Part shown: positions 10,600-21,968 of the stretch, in pieces | Numbering within the stretch: the first letter of the stretch is position 1 | Layout of the letters: each line of letters begins with the position of its first letter | Assembly: GCA_010909165.1 (NCBI GenBank) | Contig: MU008199.1 | Coordinates: 1-64,000 of the forward strand | DNA: 64,000 bases | Source of the DNA: Anthoceros angustus | Taxonomy: Eukaryota > Streptophyta > Anthocerotopsida > Anthocerotales > Anthocerotaceae | Direction: 5' to 3' | Position numbers and translations under genes: made by a program | Notes under the pieces: model-generated | What the model saw: the letters and a program-made list of their open reading frames with translations, nothing else | What the model was told of the DNA's origin: nothing | Databases searched by the model: none

Positions 10600-12830
10600 G
10601 GGCACGAGGCAGGGGATCCCTTAGGGGGTGCCCTCTTCGCCAGCCGCAAAACAACAGCACCCACACCATACCTGAGGTGGGTGACGCCAACTCGCTGGAG
10701 TTCCCCTCTGCCGCTCTCATTTCATACTCCGCCTTTTGAGGGAACATAGGTGCTTGACAGTTTAACAGCACTCTGTCCATGTGCCTCTCTGAGACCATCA
10801 CCAACGGTTGAAGATGATGCTGTCCTCCAGAAAAGCTCATGGTGGACTGACCAGCCTCGAGATGTGACTCCTTGACATTCTGCAGCCCATCACCTTGAGT
10901 CTCAAAACGAGAAGCAATCCGGGTTGCCAAGGTGCCGCTCACAAGCTGCTTCAGCCTTGGATCGCAGTGCACTAGCTTCTCATAATATTCAGGACGCCCT
11001 CGGGGAAAAATTGTAAGCAACGTATACAAGCAATTGCTGAGCAGCTGTTAAGTACATTTCATCCCTCAATTCAACAGGCTGAATGCAAGTGGAAGCAGAG
11101 GCTAACAGCTGAACTGAGCTGACTCACATGCAGACGGGTAACATTTGCTAGCGCTCATGATGTGCGATGGTTCTTGGCCAACCGAGCATCAGGGCTCACC
11201 CTGTACTTGAATGCCTCAATGAACCCCTTGCAGTCCCCACCAGGTCCTTTCCCACGTTCACCAGCGAACTTGAGATCTTCGTCTCAATCGCGATTGGACG
11301 TAGAACCTTCATTTCCAAGTTGTCAAGCATGGGAGCGAGATGTGCTGCTGCAGCACGTGCCGTAGGGCTTCTTTGTCCAACGGCAAGGAGTGCAAGAAAG
11401 CTCTGCGTGATTACTTGGACAAAGTGCAAAAAGGAGTCAGGGTGAAATCGGCCGGAATCATTCCACATGCCGTGTCATGCTTGGCACGATTTCAAGCTTG
11501 ATTCCGGGGTATCATATGCTTGTAGCTCTTAAAGCATGTGGAAGGAAGTTCCTCGTCCGACATCTGCAAACGGAACTTCCTACAGGCATTCAGATGTACC
11601 TGACGGTGCATGATCTGGTGTGGCAGATGACAGCGTTGCAACAAGCATTTTCACTTTGCAGCATTGAAAGCATTTTCAAGCTCTTTGCTCTAGTTGCGGA
11701 TAAACATTCGTCTAGTCCTGGTGAGCTTCAAACTAGCCGTGTATTGGGCTCCAGGTTCATCGATGGTTGGGATGCAAGGTGTTGCAGATCAATCCAGCAG
11801 CTGGCTGGAAGCCGAGACACTGAATGATTGGAGACAGGAATTTAAAGGGACGTTCATGATCGGGGATGTGGGAAGTAGAGTCATGGTCTTATCCTCCAGT
11901 TCACCAGGATCTCTGGGGCCCTGCTAACCTCCAACACATATCAAACACCGGAAGAAGGAGAGGTGGAGTGGGAGGAGAAAGTGCGCGACTTTTTCGATAA
12001 CAGCAACGCTTGTGTGCGACCAGGCTGTCCCAGTCAGACTTCCCGACAACACAAAGACAAATACCTTGGGCAGCAGGTCTCTAAATTGTCACGTGTCGAC
12101 AATGATTCTAACTTTTGGCATCTCAGCTCTGGAACTTTGCTTAGCAGCTGCCAGAAATGCCAAACCTTTCAAGGGAGAGCTTTACCCGAGAGAAGATTCT
12201 GATCGGAGTCCTGAAGGTTGGACACAGGATCCTTGAATCCTTCCATCACCCAGTTCTTCAGACTTTTGAGGGCACTCTGATTCTTTGAAAATTACATGAT
12301 CTGCATCGTACCAGGAGTTCACGAGCCGTGCACAAGTTTGTTAGTGCTCACCTTATTCAATTCTCTTCTGCTCTGCTGATCTATCCAGAATTGGTGGCCG
12401 TGGCTCTTTTCAAGTGGAATATTCGAACCATAACAGAATCATATGGTAAACCCTGTCCGATTTCTTGCACACTAGTCCTTCGTTGGAGTTCTGCACAAGG
12501 CATGACTGACTTCTTCGGTGATAACAATGCAAACATGTGTCTCATTATGTGGTTGCTGGGTAGTTCCTGGATTGTGAGCAGTGGCGGCCCAAGGAGTTCC
12601 GTAATTCGGAGAACTTGGTCTCCTGTTTGCTAATCTCGATAAAGAGAGAGAATGACAGCCAGTTGGTTGATACCACTGCCGCCCGGAAATGGTCAGAATA
12701 CCTCGTTTCACATTGATCTCCAACGCCAGCAGGAACAGCAGTCCTTGCCTTGTTTCAGCCCTCAAATTGAGAGAGAACGAACCTGCAGAATCTAGTGGAC
12801 TCCAGACTCTGCCTGGAGCCAATACGTCAC
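10600..12830 (-). other. Unrecognised exon-like or decayed sequence, minus strand
   Basis: Several minus-strand open stretches have protein-like composition but do not join into one frame: about 11,029-10,600 (contains RPEYYEKLVHCDPRLKQLV), 11,450-11,210 (contains LAPMLDNLEMKVLRPIAIE), about 12,240-11,960 (contains LESLSTRDNLETC) and about 12,810-12,690 (contains LRAETRQGLLFLLALEINV). Stops fall between and within some of them. They could be exons of a spliced gene or pieces of a dead one. I recognise no family and assign no function. Confidence 0.3.
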
Positions 12831-13499
12831 CACTTGCTCAAAGGCTGGTGCTATTTTAGTATACAGGACGTAGAGAGGCCAGCATAAGATCGTCAAACGG
12901 CCGGTGGCTTAGTGAAAAATCGGTGGGTTAGAAATTGCTGCCTCCATGTTGTGTGGGCCTGAACAGTGGAGTGGGTACACAGAACTTGAGAAGCATGAAC
13001 CTGGCATGAAATCCCTGGTGCTGGGCTTCCAAATGGAATTACGTCCAAATACACTGCATCAGCTTTCACTTGTCCTCACGCTTGGCCCATGCTCAGTCTG
13101 CAAGATCCAGATTAGGAGCGAATGGTGTTATCGAGCCTGACCCACCTTTAGCATCCTATTCTGACTGGGATGCAGCTAATGATTCACCATAGCAGCGGGT
13201 GAAATCCCCAAACCTCTAGATCACCTCTCCAGCACACCGTAGTGGTATCCTAAGCACTGGATGCGCGAATATGTGATATGGACTGGGCTCCAGTTGTGCT
13301 GCCTCCTTGGTCCACTGCTACATCTGACCCTTGACAGAAATTATGCTCATTTGAGATGATCCGGACATGTGGAACGATGCCCGGACATTCTGATCATATT
13401 CTGGGCAAAGCCCAGCTGCGTATACTTGATCGATGGTCTTCCATTGTTCCAAAATCCTTCCCTACGAAAAGGCTACATCAGTCCGTCTTGATACACTCT

Positions 13500-13622
13500 C
13501 TGAGATAAACAGCACATCTAAACCCTTGCCAGCTTGCGTTCTCAGATAAACAACACATCTTAATCCTTGCCAGCTTGCTTTCTGAGACAAACAACACATC
13601 TAAACCCAATTGCAGCTTGCGT
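13500..13622. repeat. Three-copy tandem repeat, about 41-bp unit
   Basis: The words gagataaacaacacatct and cttgccagcttgcgttct recur at about 13,500-13,540, 13,541-13,580 and 13,581-13,622 with a few substitutions. The surrounding 12,840-14,160 shows no supported gene. Confidence 0.85.
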
Positions 13623-14171
13623 TCTGAGATATCGTAGATAGGGTAGACGGATTTAAGCTCCATGTGGCATTCTACTTTACGGTTTTGAGGCCCTACGCAG
13701 CCGGCATTGTATATGTCGAGGCCGTCGGACGTAACGCTTTGTCGTTTCCGACGTGCATGCCATGTGCATAAAGCCATGTGCCACTTCGAGCCTAGTTTCG
13801 GAGCTCTGCATCCGAGCCCCTGAGTAGCACAATCTGGTGCCTCTCCTTCCTCGAGTGCTGTGTAGGAAGCTTTCTTCTCTTCATGGGATGAACAAAAGGA
13901 TCTGGACCTGCTCGCCTTGCCCTGTCTTGCCCTGGCCGTGCCGGTCTGCTCAGCAAGGCGGCCTTTTTAGGATTAGACAAATTGGAGAAACCCAGTCTCC
14001 GATCCTCATTCATGGGCCTTCAATACGCTGCATGAGTCATAGTACAGAGGTTTACCCCACCTATCGAGTGAAGGACATTGCATTGCTGCTAGGTGTAAGT
14101 TGATGTGGCAGCTATTGTGAGTCCGAACAGGCCTGTGCCATGATTCCCTTCTCATTGACGCCGTGAGTTGT

Positions 14172-14211
14172 AGGAAGGAAGGAAGGAAGGAAGGAAGGAA
14201 GGGAGGGAGGG
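14172..14211 (+). repeat. GGAA/GGGA microsatellite
   Basis: A run of ggaa tetranucleotides grading into ggga, about 40 bp, lies about 65 bp before the first candidate start codon of the GRAS gene, so it may sit in its promoter or 5' UTR. Confidence 0.95.
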
Positions 14212-14276
14212 CCATCTGTATCTGTCAATATTTTAGAATTTGCTCCTGAAAATTGTAGAGTGCAATTGAGCGCAGC

Positions 14277-17200
14277 ATGCTCAGCTCAGCTAGGCCCCTT
14301 CTAGCAGAACCAGCAGGCATGTTCAATCGAGAAATATTTGGGGGAGGAGCTCACATACATTTCCCTCATCTTAAGACTATTGTGACAAGTCAAGACGACG
14401 ACGATGGAGGAGCGTGCTTCTATCCTTCGGATTTCCCCCCTACCCCCGCTGGCGTGTGCAACAGCCCTGGAGGTATGGACGAGAGCTTCGGGATCGAGGC
14501 CTATCTCTCCGGTACCGACGAGAATCACATGGAGCAAGAGCATGCAGCACAGGAAGCTGGGCATGGGCAGAACTATGGGGGCGATTTCGTGCCCATGCTG
14601 AGCACCAGCATGGTAACAAGTGTGAACACAGAGCCCGAACCACTACAGGCGGTGCCCGTCTTCTTGGGGCCATCTCGGAGGCCATCTCTGCCCAGCTCCC
14701 ATTCTTCCACTTCCTTGGTTACTCAGGCGAACGATCACGACCGCTGCAACGAAAACGACGCTTCTCCCAACATAGGCTCCAGCTGCGAGTGCGGGGATCC
14801 TCAGTGCATCGAAGGATCGTCAATGGCTAACGTCTCCACATCCTTCCTGGAGAGCAGATCCATGACCAGATTCTCCAGGGAGCCGCCATCAAGAGCCCAA
14901 AGCGTGGCACACTCAGGTAGTAGTAGTACAAGTTCATTGAGCAAGTGCTTTGCTAAATTCTTCATGACCCAACTGGTGCTCAACAGATGTCCTGTCCTGA
15001 CTTCCTGCAGCGGGCAGAAGCCAATCAGAGGTCTTCTCCACCACCACCGCCAGCCACCCCGGCCACAGCAACTTCGATGAAACAACAGCAGCGGTACCGG
15101 GAGCCCGCCATGGTGAGGAACCCTGCACCAGACAAGGCCTGGAGTGCGAGTTCGCCATGGAGCTGGAGGAAGCCCAAGCCAGCATGGAGGACGAGTCCCG
15201 TGCATTCGCAGACTACTACCAACAAGAAGGATTCCCTCCTGCATCCTCCGCCAGGCCCGTTTCCCCGCTCATTTCCCGCATGCTTGGAGACAACGACATC
15301 ATAGACCCCACTAAGCTCCCATCCACCGCCACCCAATCCGCCGACGGCCTCGGCTTCTGGTACAGCTCTGGCGGCGGGAGGCCGCCTGCCAGAAACGCCT
15401 TCCGCCTGCGCAGAAACTCCGCAGACAAGCAGTACGCCTTGGATCGACGGGCCCGGTACGGCGTCCTGGGCTGCAAGAGCTCGGAATCCATGAAGCAGGA
15501 AGCAGAGCCGGGCCGAGGGAAGGAATCCGCCATCCCCGACTTCCTCCGCTCCAAGCCCCTCTCCAAATGCAGGGGCCCGGCTCTGCGCCACTCCAGATCC
15601 GAGCCAGCCCTGCTGCGAGGCACCCGATGGGCCTCCTCGAGCTCGTACCCGGAAGGCGTCAAGAACCTTCCCAGACCCGGCTATGGCGGATGCTACCCCA
15701 GCGGCATGATTCCCCCTTCCTCCATGCTTCCCTCCCGCTCCTCCCAGTCCTCCGTCGAGCTCGCCTCCTGCTCCGCCTCCTCCCAGGTTCGCGCCCAGAT
15801 CCAGACCTACACCCAATCCAAGGCCTCTCACCGGGAGGAGAATCCGAGCAGACTCCAGTTGGATCCCCGCAGCCTGCACCTCTCCTCCTCCTCCTCCTCC
15901 GGCCTCTCCGCCTCCGCGCTCATCAGCCGGGCCGCCGCCGGGATGAACATCCCCGGCTGCTCCTCCGACGCCAGCTCCATCGGGATGGGCTTCTCCAAGC
16001 TCGCCACCGCCGCCGCCGCGGCAGCTTCCGGAACCTTCAAAGTTCAGCAGCAGCAGCAGCCGGTGGATGGCGGGCTGCGGCTGGTGCAGATCCTGGTGAA
16101 CTGCGCCGAGGCGGTGGCCTGCCGGGACAGCAGGCAGGCCTCGTCTCTCCTGCAGACGCTGCAGCGGCTGGCGAGCCTGCAGGGACGCCATGCAGCGCGT
16201 GGCGGCCTGCTTCCTGGACAGGCTTTCCGTGCGAATCTACAGCAGCCCGGCCGGGTTCAAGAGCTCGGGTAACAGCGCGGCGATGGCGGCAGTGCCGCCC
16301 GCCAGGATTCGAGCAGGCCCGTCCGAGCGGGAACGGGACGAGGGCTTCTCCCTCCTCTGCCAGAGCTGCCCCTACGTCGGATTCGGCCACTACACCGCTA
16401 ACACCGCCATGATGGAGGCGTTCGCCGGGGAGGACGCGCTGCACGTGATCGACCTGGGGATGTCGCACGGCCTTCAATGGCCCGGCCTCATCCGGAGCCT
16501 GGCTTCCCGCGCGGGCGGGAAGCCCCGAAGCCTGAGAATCACCGGCGTCGGGCTCGACGCGGCCAAGATGGCGGAAGCAGGAGAGCAGCTGGATCGCGTG
16601 GCGCGCGAGGCGGACCTCACCTTCGCCTTCCGGATCGTGAAGGAGAGCCTGGAGAACCTGGACCGGACCATGCTCGATCTCCGGGACGGGGAAGCGCTGG
16701 CCGTGAACTCGGTGCTGCAGCTGCACTGCGTCGTGAAGGAGAGCCGCGGCTCGCTGAACGCCGTCCTGCAGTCCATCCACGACCTGAGCCCTAAGATCCT
16801 GACGCTGGTGGAGCAAGACGCCAGCCACAACGGACCCTTCTTCATGGGCAGGTACCCGTCTTCGATCCCTAGACCTGCTACTCCTGCACCATGACCTCCA
16901 CCACTACAGCACAGCATTTGGATCAACAACACCCATCCCTTGCATGCATGCGGTCTCTGATTTGGATTCTCGCAAGCACTTGAGCTCACGGGAGAAGATG
17001 GCTATGGTAATGTGCGCAGGTTTGTGGAGTCGTTGCACTACTACTCCGCCATCTTCGATTCCCTGGACGCCACGCTGCCGAGATACTCGACGCAGAGGGT
17101 GAAGATCGAGCAGTTCCACTACGCGGAGGAGATTCGGAACATCGTGTCCTGCGAGGGCCCCGCGCGGGTGGAGCGGCACGAGAGAATCGATCAATGGCGG

Positions 17201-17374
17201 CGCCGGATGAGCCGGGCCGGGTTCCAGCCGCAGCCTCTCAAGTTCCTGCACGACACACGGCGATGGCTGGCCAGCTACGATTGCCCGGGCTACACGCTCG
17301 CGGAGGAGAAGGGCTGCCTTGTTCTGGGCTGGAATTCCAAGCCCATCATCGCCGCTTCCTCCTGGCGTTGTTGA
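14277..17374 (+). CDS. GRAS-domain transcriptional regulator with a frame break
   Basis: Three exons: 14277-14916, 15011-16851 and 17020-17374. Introns are GT-AG, 94 and 168 bp, and their phases match across both junctions. The first 590 or so residues are low-complexity and Ser/Pro-rich, as in GRAS N-termini. The GRAS domain then runs to the end: LHRI (LVQILVNCAEAV), the VHIID box as HVIDLGMSHGLQWPGLI, LHRII around VNSVLQLHCVVKESRG, a PFYRE-like FHYAEEIRNIVSCEGPARVE, and a SAW end GCLVLGWNSKPIIAASSWRC. Reading is broken at about 16,183: upstream text is in one frame and DAMQRVAACF continues in another. The total of 2,836 nt becomes divisible by three with two added bases, and relatives have H-G-D-A-M there. 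Either two bases are missing from the assembly or the gene is a recent pseudogene. GRAS proteins act in nuclear transcriptional control. The subfamily is not assigned. The start could also be the later Met before FNREIF. Confidence 0.88.
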
Positions 17375-17815
17375 TTAACCACCTCACTAAACATTTCAGT
17401 CTCGCATTCATTATCAATTTCAAAGGAACCTGGAGTTGCTCGCAAACACACACATATTGCGAGGCCATTGACGCTCCAATCTAGCGCTTCTACGCGCTCG
17501 GACTGTCTGTCGTCAGGCCGCTGCCGGAGGCTCTTCACTGACTGGGTCGTGAGACGTGCGGTTAAACTTACAGCCCGAGAGATTGCTGACATTTCCTCTT
17601 ACGCAAATTCTGATTCGGAAACCGATTCTGTTAGGAGAGCTTTCCGTGACCCAGGTTCGGTCATAACCAAAGCTCCCACATTTACACATTGAGAGCGTGG
17701 TCCTGCTGAGATTGGCCGCCCAAACATGAGAACCTGGAGAACGATGGGGACCAACCACACTCCAACAACTCTACACCTCCACCTGTTACCGTCCTACCCT
17801 TACTGCACCCAAGGC
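17375..17815. other. Intergenic region between GRAS and beta-helix genes
   Basis: It would contain the 3' UTR of the GRAS gene and the promoter of the next gene. I see no additional ORF with protein-like composition and no repeat. Confidence 0.5.
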
Positions 17816-17826
17816 TTTATAAGTAG
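17816..17826 (+). promoter_or_regulatory. TATA box candidate for the beta-helix gene
   Basis: The sequence tttataagtag lies about 40 bp before the ATG at 17860, which would give a very short 5' UTR. The match is good but there is no transcript evidence. Confidence 0.4.
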
Positions 17827-17859
17827 AACCCCTTTCAAACCAAACTTTGGGGAGTTAAA

Positions 17860-19770
17860 ATGGGGAATGCTATGTTGCTGCTATTGCTTCTACTTCCGTG
17901 CCACTGGATAGTGCTGGCTGCTGCAGCAGGTATCCAAGTAGAGGCAAATAGATAGTTTATAATAGTTTTATATATTTTTTACTTTGAAGAGTTTTAAATA
18001 TTGTTTGAGTTTCAATACGATGATCTCACACTTGTATTGCTGCAGGTGGACCTTGTTCAATTAATCAGGTAGAAATCGAAGTGAATTTAAGAAGGGATTT
18101 GGATAAAAGATACAATTACTCTGTAAATCAGACCGTTCGTCTAGTAGTAGCAAGAGATATCTTGATTGATACGAGCTTAGTTTTTGATGACCTCTATGCG
18201 TGCACAATTTTGACAAGTGACCAAGACTTGCAACATAGTATATTTACTACAGATGACTCATTTCCTGCTCTTCATATTCGATCTACTTCCAACATTCTTA
18301 TTCAAAATATTAGTTTTCAGGTATATAGTTCTTCTATGTATGTTGTCCGTCATAAGTTTTTTTTATTCTTGTAGAGTTTCTTAATATTTGATCTCTGTGC
18401 TGTATATTGTAGTTCCAGAATCGGAATCCTGACCTGCCAACAAAGTGTAGCTTACCAGATGGTACAGGACGGATATGCCCGCTTATTTACGTGCACAAGT
18501 CTTATGGCGTCCAAATTGTGCAAGCTGCAAATCTCAATGGGAGAATTGATGTGTGGCGCTCAGCAAATGTGAGCATTGATAATGTATCACTCAATACAAT
18601 ATCAACGGATTGTGCAGGTATTACTGTACAAATGGTGGGTTCTGGTCCAAATTTAACAGGTGCTGATGTTTCAATTACCAACAATGTAATAACCGGTGGT
18701 GTTAATGGGGTGCTACTTTATCAACGTGCTGTTGGGGTGATTGTTGCCAACAATATGTTTGTAAATCAAATGTTTTCAGGCGTACAATGTGGTTTAGGTA
18801 TGCATAACGTTGGTGATTGCATGATGACAAATATCGCGAACAACCTCGTAACAACTGTTAATGATTTTATTCCGGGACAAGATGCTGCTGGTTTTTACTT
18901 TGATACACATTGGGTGAATCCAGGGAATTATCTCACATGTAATTATGTAGCAAATTACACACAATGCTTGTATCTGGATTATGCATCTTCTGGTGTTGTG
19001 GTGGATGGTATGATATGTTACAACACTCGTGCTGGTTTGAAGCTCAATGCAGGTCACAGCAACAAAATTTCAAGCTTTCTTAATATCCAGGTGATGTTGC
19101 CTGCTTGGATTAGTTGTCAAAATTATGACGTAAATAATTGTCTAAACGACCCAGGATCATCCTGGGATTCACAACGTCTTCAATTGTACAATTCAGAATA
19201 CTTTCAAGCGGTAAGTGGTTTTTCTTCATTTTTGAATCTATTGAAAATTTGTGCTAGAAAATGTAGTCTTTCTCCAAATGTTCAGTAATGTTTTCATAGT
19301 CACAACAATATAAGCATGCTCATTATGGTAATGTTGATTTGCAGTTGTATCCTTATTTGAATGACTTCTGCAACCTCACAAGTATCAATGGTACCGATTG
19401 CAATCCGGATGATGGATATACCGTTCCAGCAAATGTGACAGGAGCATGTAGTGGCATTCCCACAGGAAATATTGTAGAGGTTATTGTAGTGGATGCCCAA
19501 AACCAAAGATATATACCATTTTACAAGAAGTGTGATATGGTGCTAGACCCTGTGGTATCTCTCAATTCTTTTACTTTTAACAATCCATCCTTTAATCATA
19601 CTAATAGCCTATTTATAGACTTTGACAATGGTGACTTTGGTGTTCATCATAATTCCACAATCTACAATGACTTTCCAAATTTCCATTCGTGTCCAAAGCG
19701 TAAAAATGGACCACAAGTTGTAAAGTCTTCTTCTTACAGTTCTAGGTTTAACATTCCTTATAATCTTTGA
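17860..19770 (+). CDS. Secreted right-handed parallel beta-helix (pectin-lyase-like) protein
   Basis: Four exons (17860-17929, 18046-18320, 18413-19210, 19345-19770) joined by GT-AG introns of 116, 92 and 134 bp keep one frame and give about 522 residues. The first exon encodes a signal peptide (MGNAMLLLLLLLPCHWIVLA). The body is rich in Asn, Val, Ile and Gly, with short strands repeated about every 22-28 residues (for example ANVSIDNVSLNTI, ADVSITNNVITGG, VGVIVANNMFVNQ). This is the pattern of right-handed beta-helix repeats and mannuronan-epimerase or pectate-lyase-like folds. Many N-x-S/T sites fit a secreted glycoprotein. No catalytic residues of a known polysaccharide lyase could be assigned, so activity is unknown. 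The gene is clearly more AT-rich than the GRAS gene upstream. Confidence 0.85.
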
Positions 19771-20151
19771 AGTTGCTACATGGAACGTCCTTGTACTTGA
19801 AGTTCTAAGTTTAATATTCCTTAAGAAATTCTCACCAGCCCAAGAAGTGTTAAGTATTTCCAAGCAGGAGCTAAAGAGTTTTACAAACCCTACTTGAAAG
19901 GGCAGCCTATGTTATAGCCGTTGTTGCAATTTTATGTTACACTTCCAATTTGCAACATCTTTTGGAGGCTTGGTATTAAGTTTGTCATTTCTTTCTCTAA
20001 GTGGTGCCACAATCTTAACACGATCCTGGCTCTCTCTCCTACCACCTCACCCTCATAGGTACATCCCCTCTCTCATATGCATTGTTTATGAATTTCCACA
20101 TGCCAGTAAGCTATAAGCTCTAGGCCCCAAACTTGTAAGCTATGACCCAAT

Positions 20152-20241
20152 GTAAGCTGGTATCCCGAAAGCCGTAGACACACACGCAAGGCCTAAACAC
20201 CTTGAGGCTCGTAAGCTGGTATACCCGAAAGCCGTAAACAT
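20152..20241. repeat. Direct repeat pair, about 31 bp
   Basis: The words gtaagctggtat and cccgaaagccgta followed by aca occur together at 20152-20182 and again at 20211-20241, with a one-base difference in length. Confidence 0.8.
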
Positions 20242-20259
20242 ACTGTTGTCCCGAGTAGC

Positions 20260-20505
20260 GCCCGCTTGCGCGCGCCCTCCAACCCAAAGAACCTCGGGAA
20301 TCCGTCTTATCGAAGGTTATGCGCGTCCTCGAAACCAAAGAACCCCGGGTGTCTGCCTGTCTAGGGTGACATGTGCCTCCCAACCAAAACAGCCTTGGGA
20401 ATCCATCTCTCGAGGGCCTCCAAACCAAAGAACCAAGAACCCTAGGAATCCCCATTCCAGGGTGACGCGCGCTCGCGGCTTCTCCAAACCAAAGGGAGTA
20501 GCGGA
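20260..20505. repeat. Degenerate tandem repeat, about 60-bp unit
   Basis: Words such as ccaaaccaaagaacc, gggaatcc and tcgagggtgac recur about four times with substitutions and small indels. Open frames across this segment arise from the repeat and are not treated as genes. Confidence 0.6.
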
Positions 20506-20689
20506 GTTTGCACCATGGATATATCATTGCTGGAAGTCAAGACTCTCAGCTCAAATTTGGATTGAGGTTGGCCGTCGGAGAGCACCTAGAGCACCGAGCC
20601 CTTAAACTAACCTATCTCACGAAGCTCACGTTCCTTGTTGGTGGGTGAACAATCCTGGCGTTTTGCTTTAGTGGATGCCTTTCGCCATG

Positions 20690-21480
20690 TTTAAACCCGC
20701 TGCAGCACCACTCTATCTATGTCCCGCTAGGTAGCGTCCCTCTCCGTCATCGCGGAGGAAGAAACTCACTGAGGATGCAAGGCGGACCCCTCGGCCGTAG
20801 AATCGTGACCCGATTGTGCGGCGGGCGAGCAGGGCTCCCTATTTAGCTGCGCACTTTGGACTTATTCGTCCGTCACAACTGGATAGGTTCCCCCGATCGG
20901 GCACGATCCCATTGTTGACTGTGTCCGGCGTCAAGCTAGCAGTAGCGGAAATGCGAAACGATACCGCCTAGGACCCAGCGGGTTTGTGCATGCCCCAACA
21001 CCCTGGGGCTTAGCTCCGTCCTTCACGACCCCAGCGACCTACTGTTGGTTTGGGTTGTCCTTGGGATGCATGCCCCACTAAGTGAAATAGGCTTCTAGGG
21101 GGTGCCTAGCGCCATCTTGAGGTGTCCTTTAATGGGACCGGGGGACGCGAAACTCCCTCATGGAAACACCTTTGGGTTTTTACATCGGTAAAGGCCACAT
21201 GGACCGGGCTACTCTGTAGGGCAGGAATAGAAAACAAATGCGGTGGGATCACTTTTGTAGCGCACTCACTGAAGGCGCGAGCCTCCCCCTTACAGAGGCA
21301 TTTCCGCGTCTGGAGGGGGTCAATGTGGCCCTTTTCGACCGTCTATGTAGGTTAGTATATGATCCCGCACTAGTGGCTTGGCACGGCCCTCGGTTGTGGC
21401 CCCGGGTGCATTTCAAAGGGTCCGGGCTTGGGCCATGGTCATCATGAGGAGTCGCATGGGTTTCACCTATCCCAATTTTA
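20690..21480 (-). mobile_element. Partial 5' segment of the RLE-type LINE (third copy)
   Basis: This segment is colinear with and similar to 26,140-26,870, the region upstream of the RT in the neighbouring LINE. Shared words include caagctagcagtagc, gaaatgcgaaacgata, gtttttaca and ctccccctt. It is truncated at about 20,690, just inside the start of the RT. It therefore represents a third head-to-tail copy lying beyond the 3' end of the first. Confidence 0.65.
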
Positions 21481-21968
21481 GCCAGTGCTGATACCGATGA
21501 ATGCCTCCTAAGGGTGGTTCCTTGGAACCCAAAGCAGATATACCCTGGAAGCGGGTGTTTCTCCTTTCCTCAGCCTTAGTGGGGGAGGGAAGGGAGAGAA
21601 GGGGGGGAAGCGTCGGCCTGTTACGGCATTGGGAAGGAAGTCGATGGACCGAGCGCAGCAGCCAAGGAGACGGTCATCGAGTAGCCTCATTCTCGCGTGT
21701 TCCTTGGTCAAGGGTACGGCCTTCCACATGCGGGTCTGCGTATTTGAATGGGAGACCTAAGGGGAGTCCCCACGCTAGTATTGATAGCTCAGTGTACTAT
21801 CCAAGAGTTTGTGTGGAGTGGGTGAATCACTTCCTCTCCTCCTCCCGATCTGGCTGGGAGTTCCCTGTCATGTTCAGTGCGTTGGGGGCCCTATCTATGC
21901 TTACCGGGGGGGAGGAGGGGGAACCCCTAAAAAGCATCTTTTAGCTATGATGTTGGGAACATTAAGTT

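Noticed and set aside
15025-16191. 388-codon open frame on the minus strand across the GRAS gene
   Set aside because: It is the antisense of GC-rich GRAS exon 2. The + strand has clear GRAS motifs and matching splice phases.
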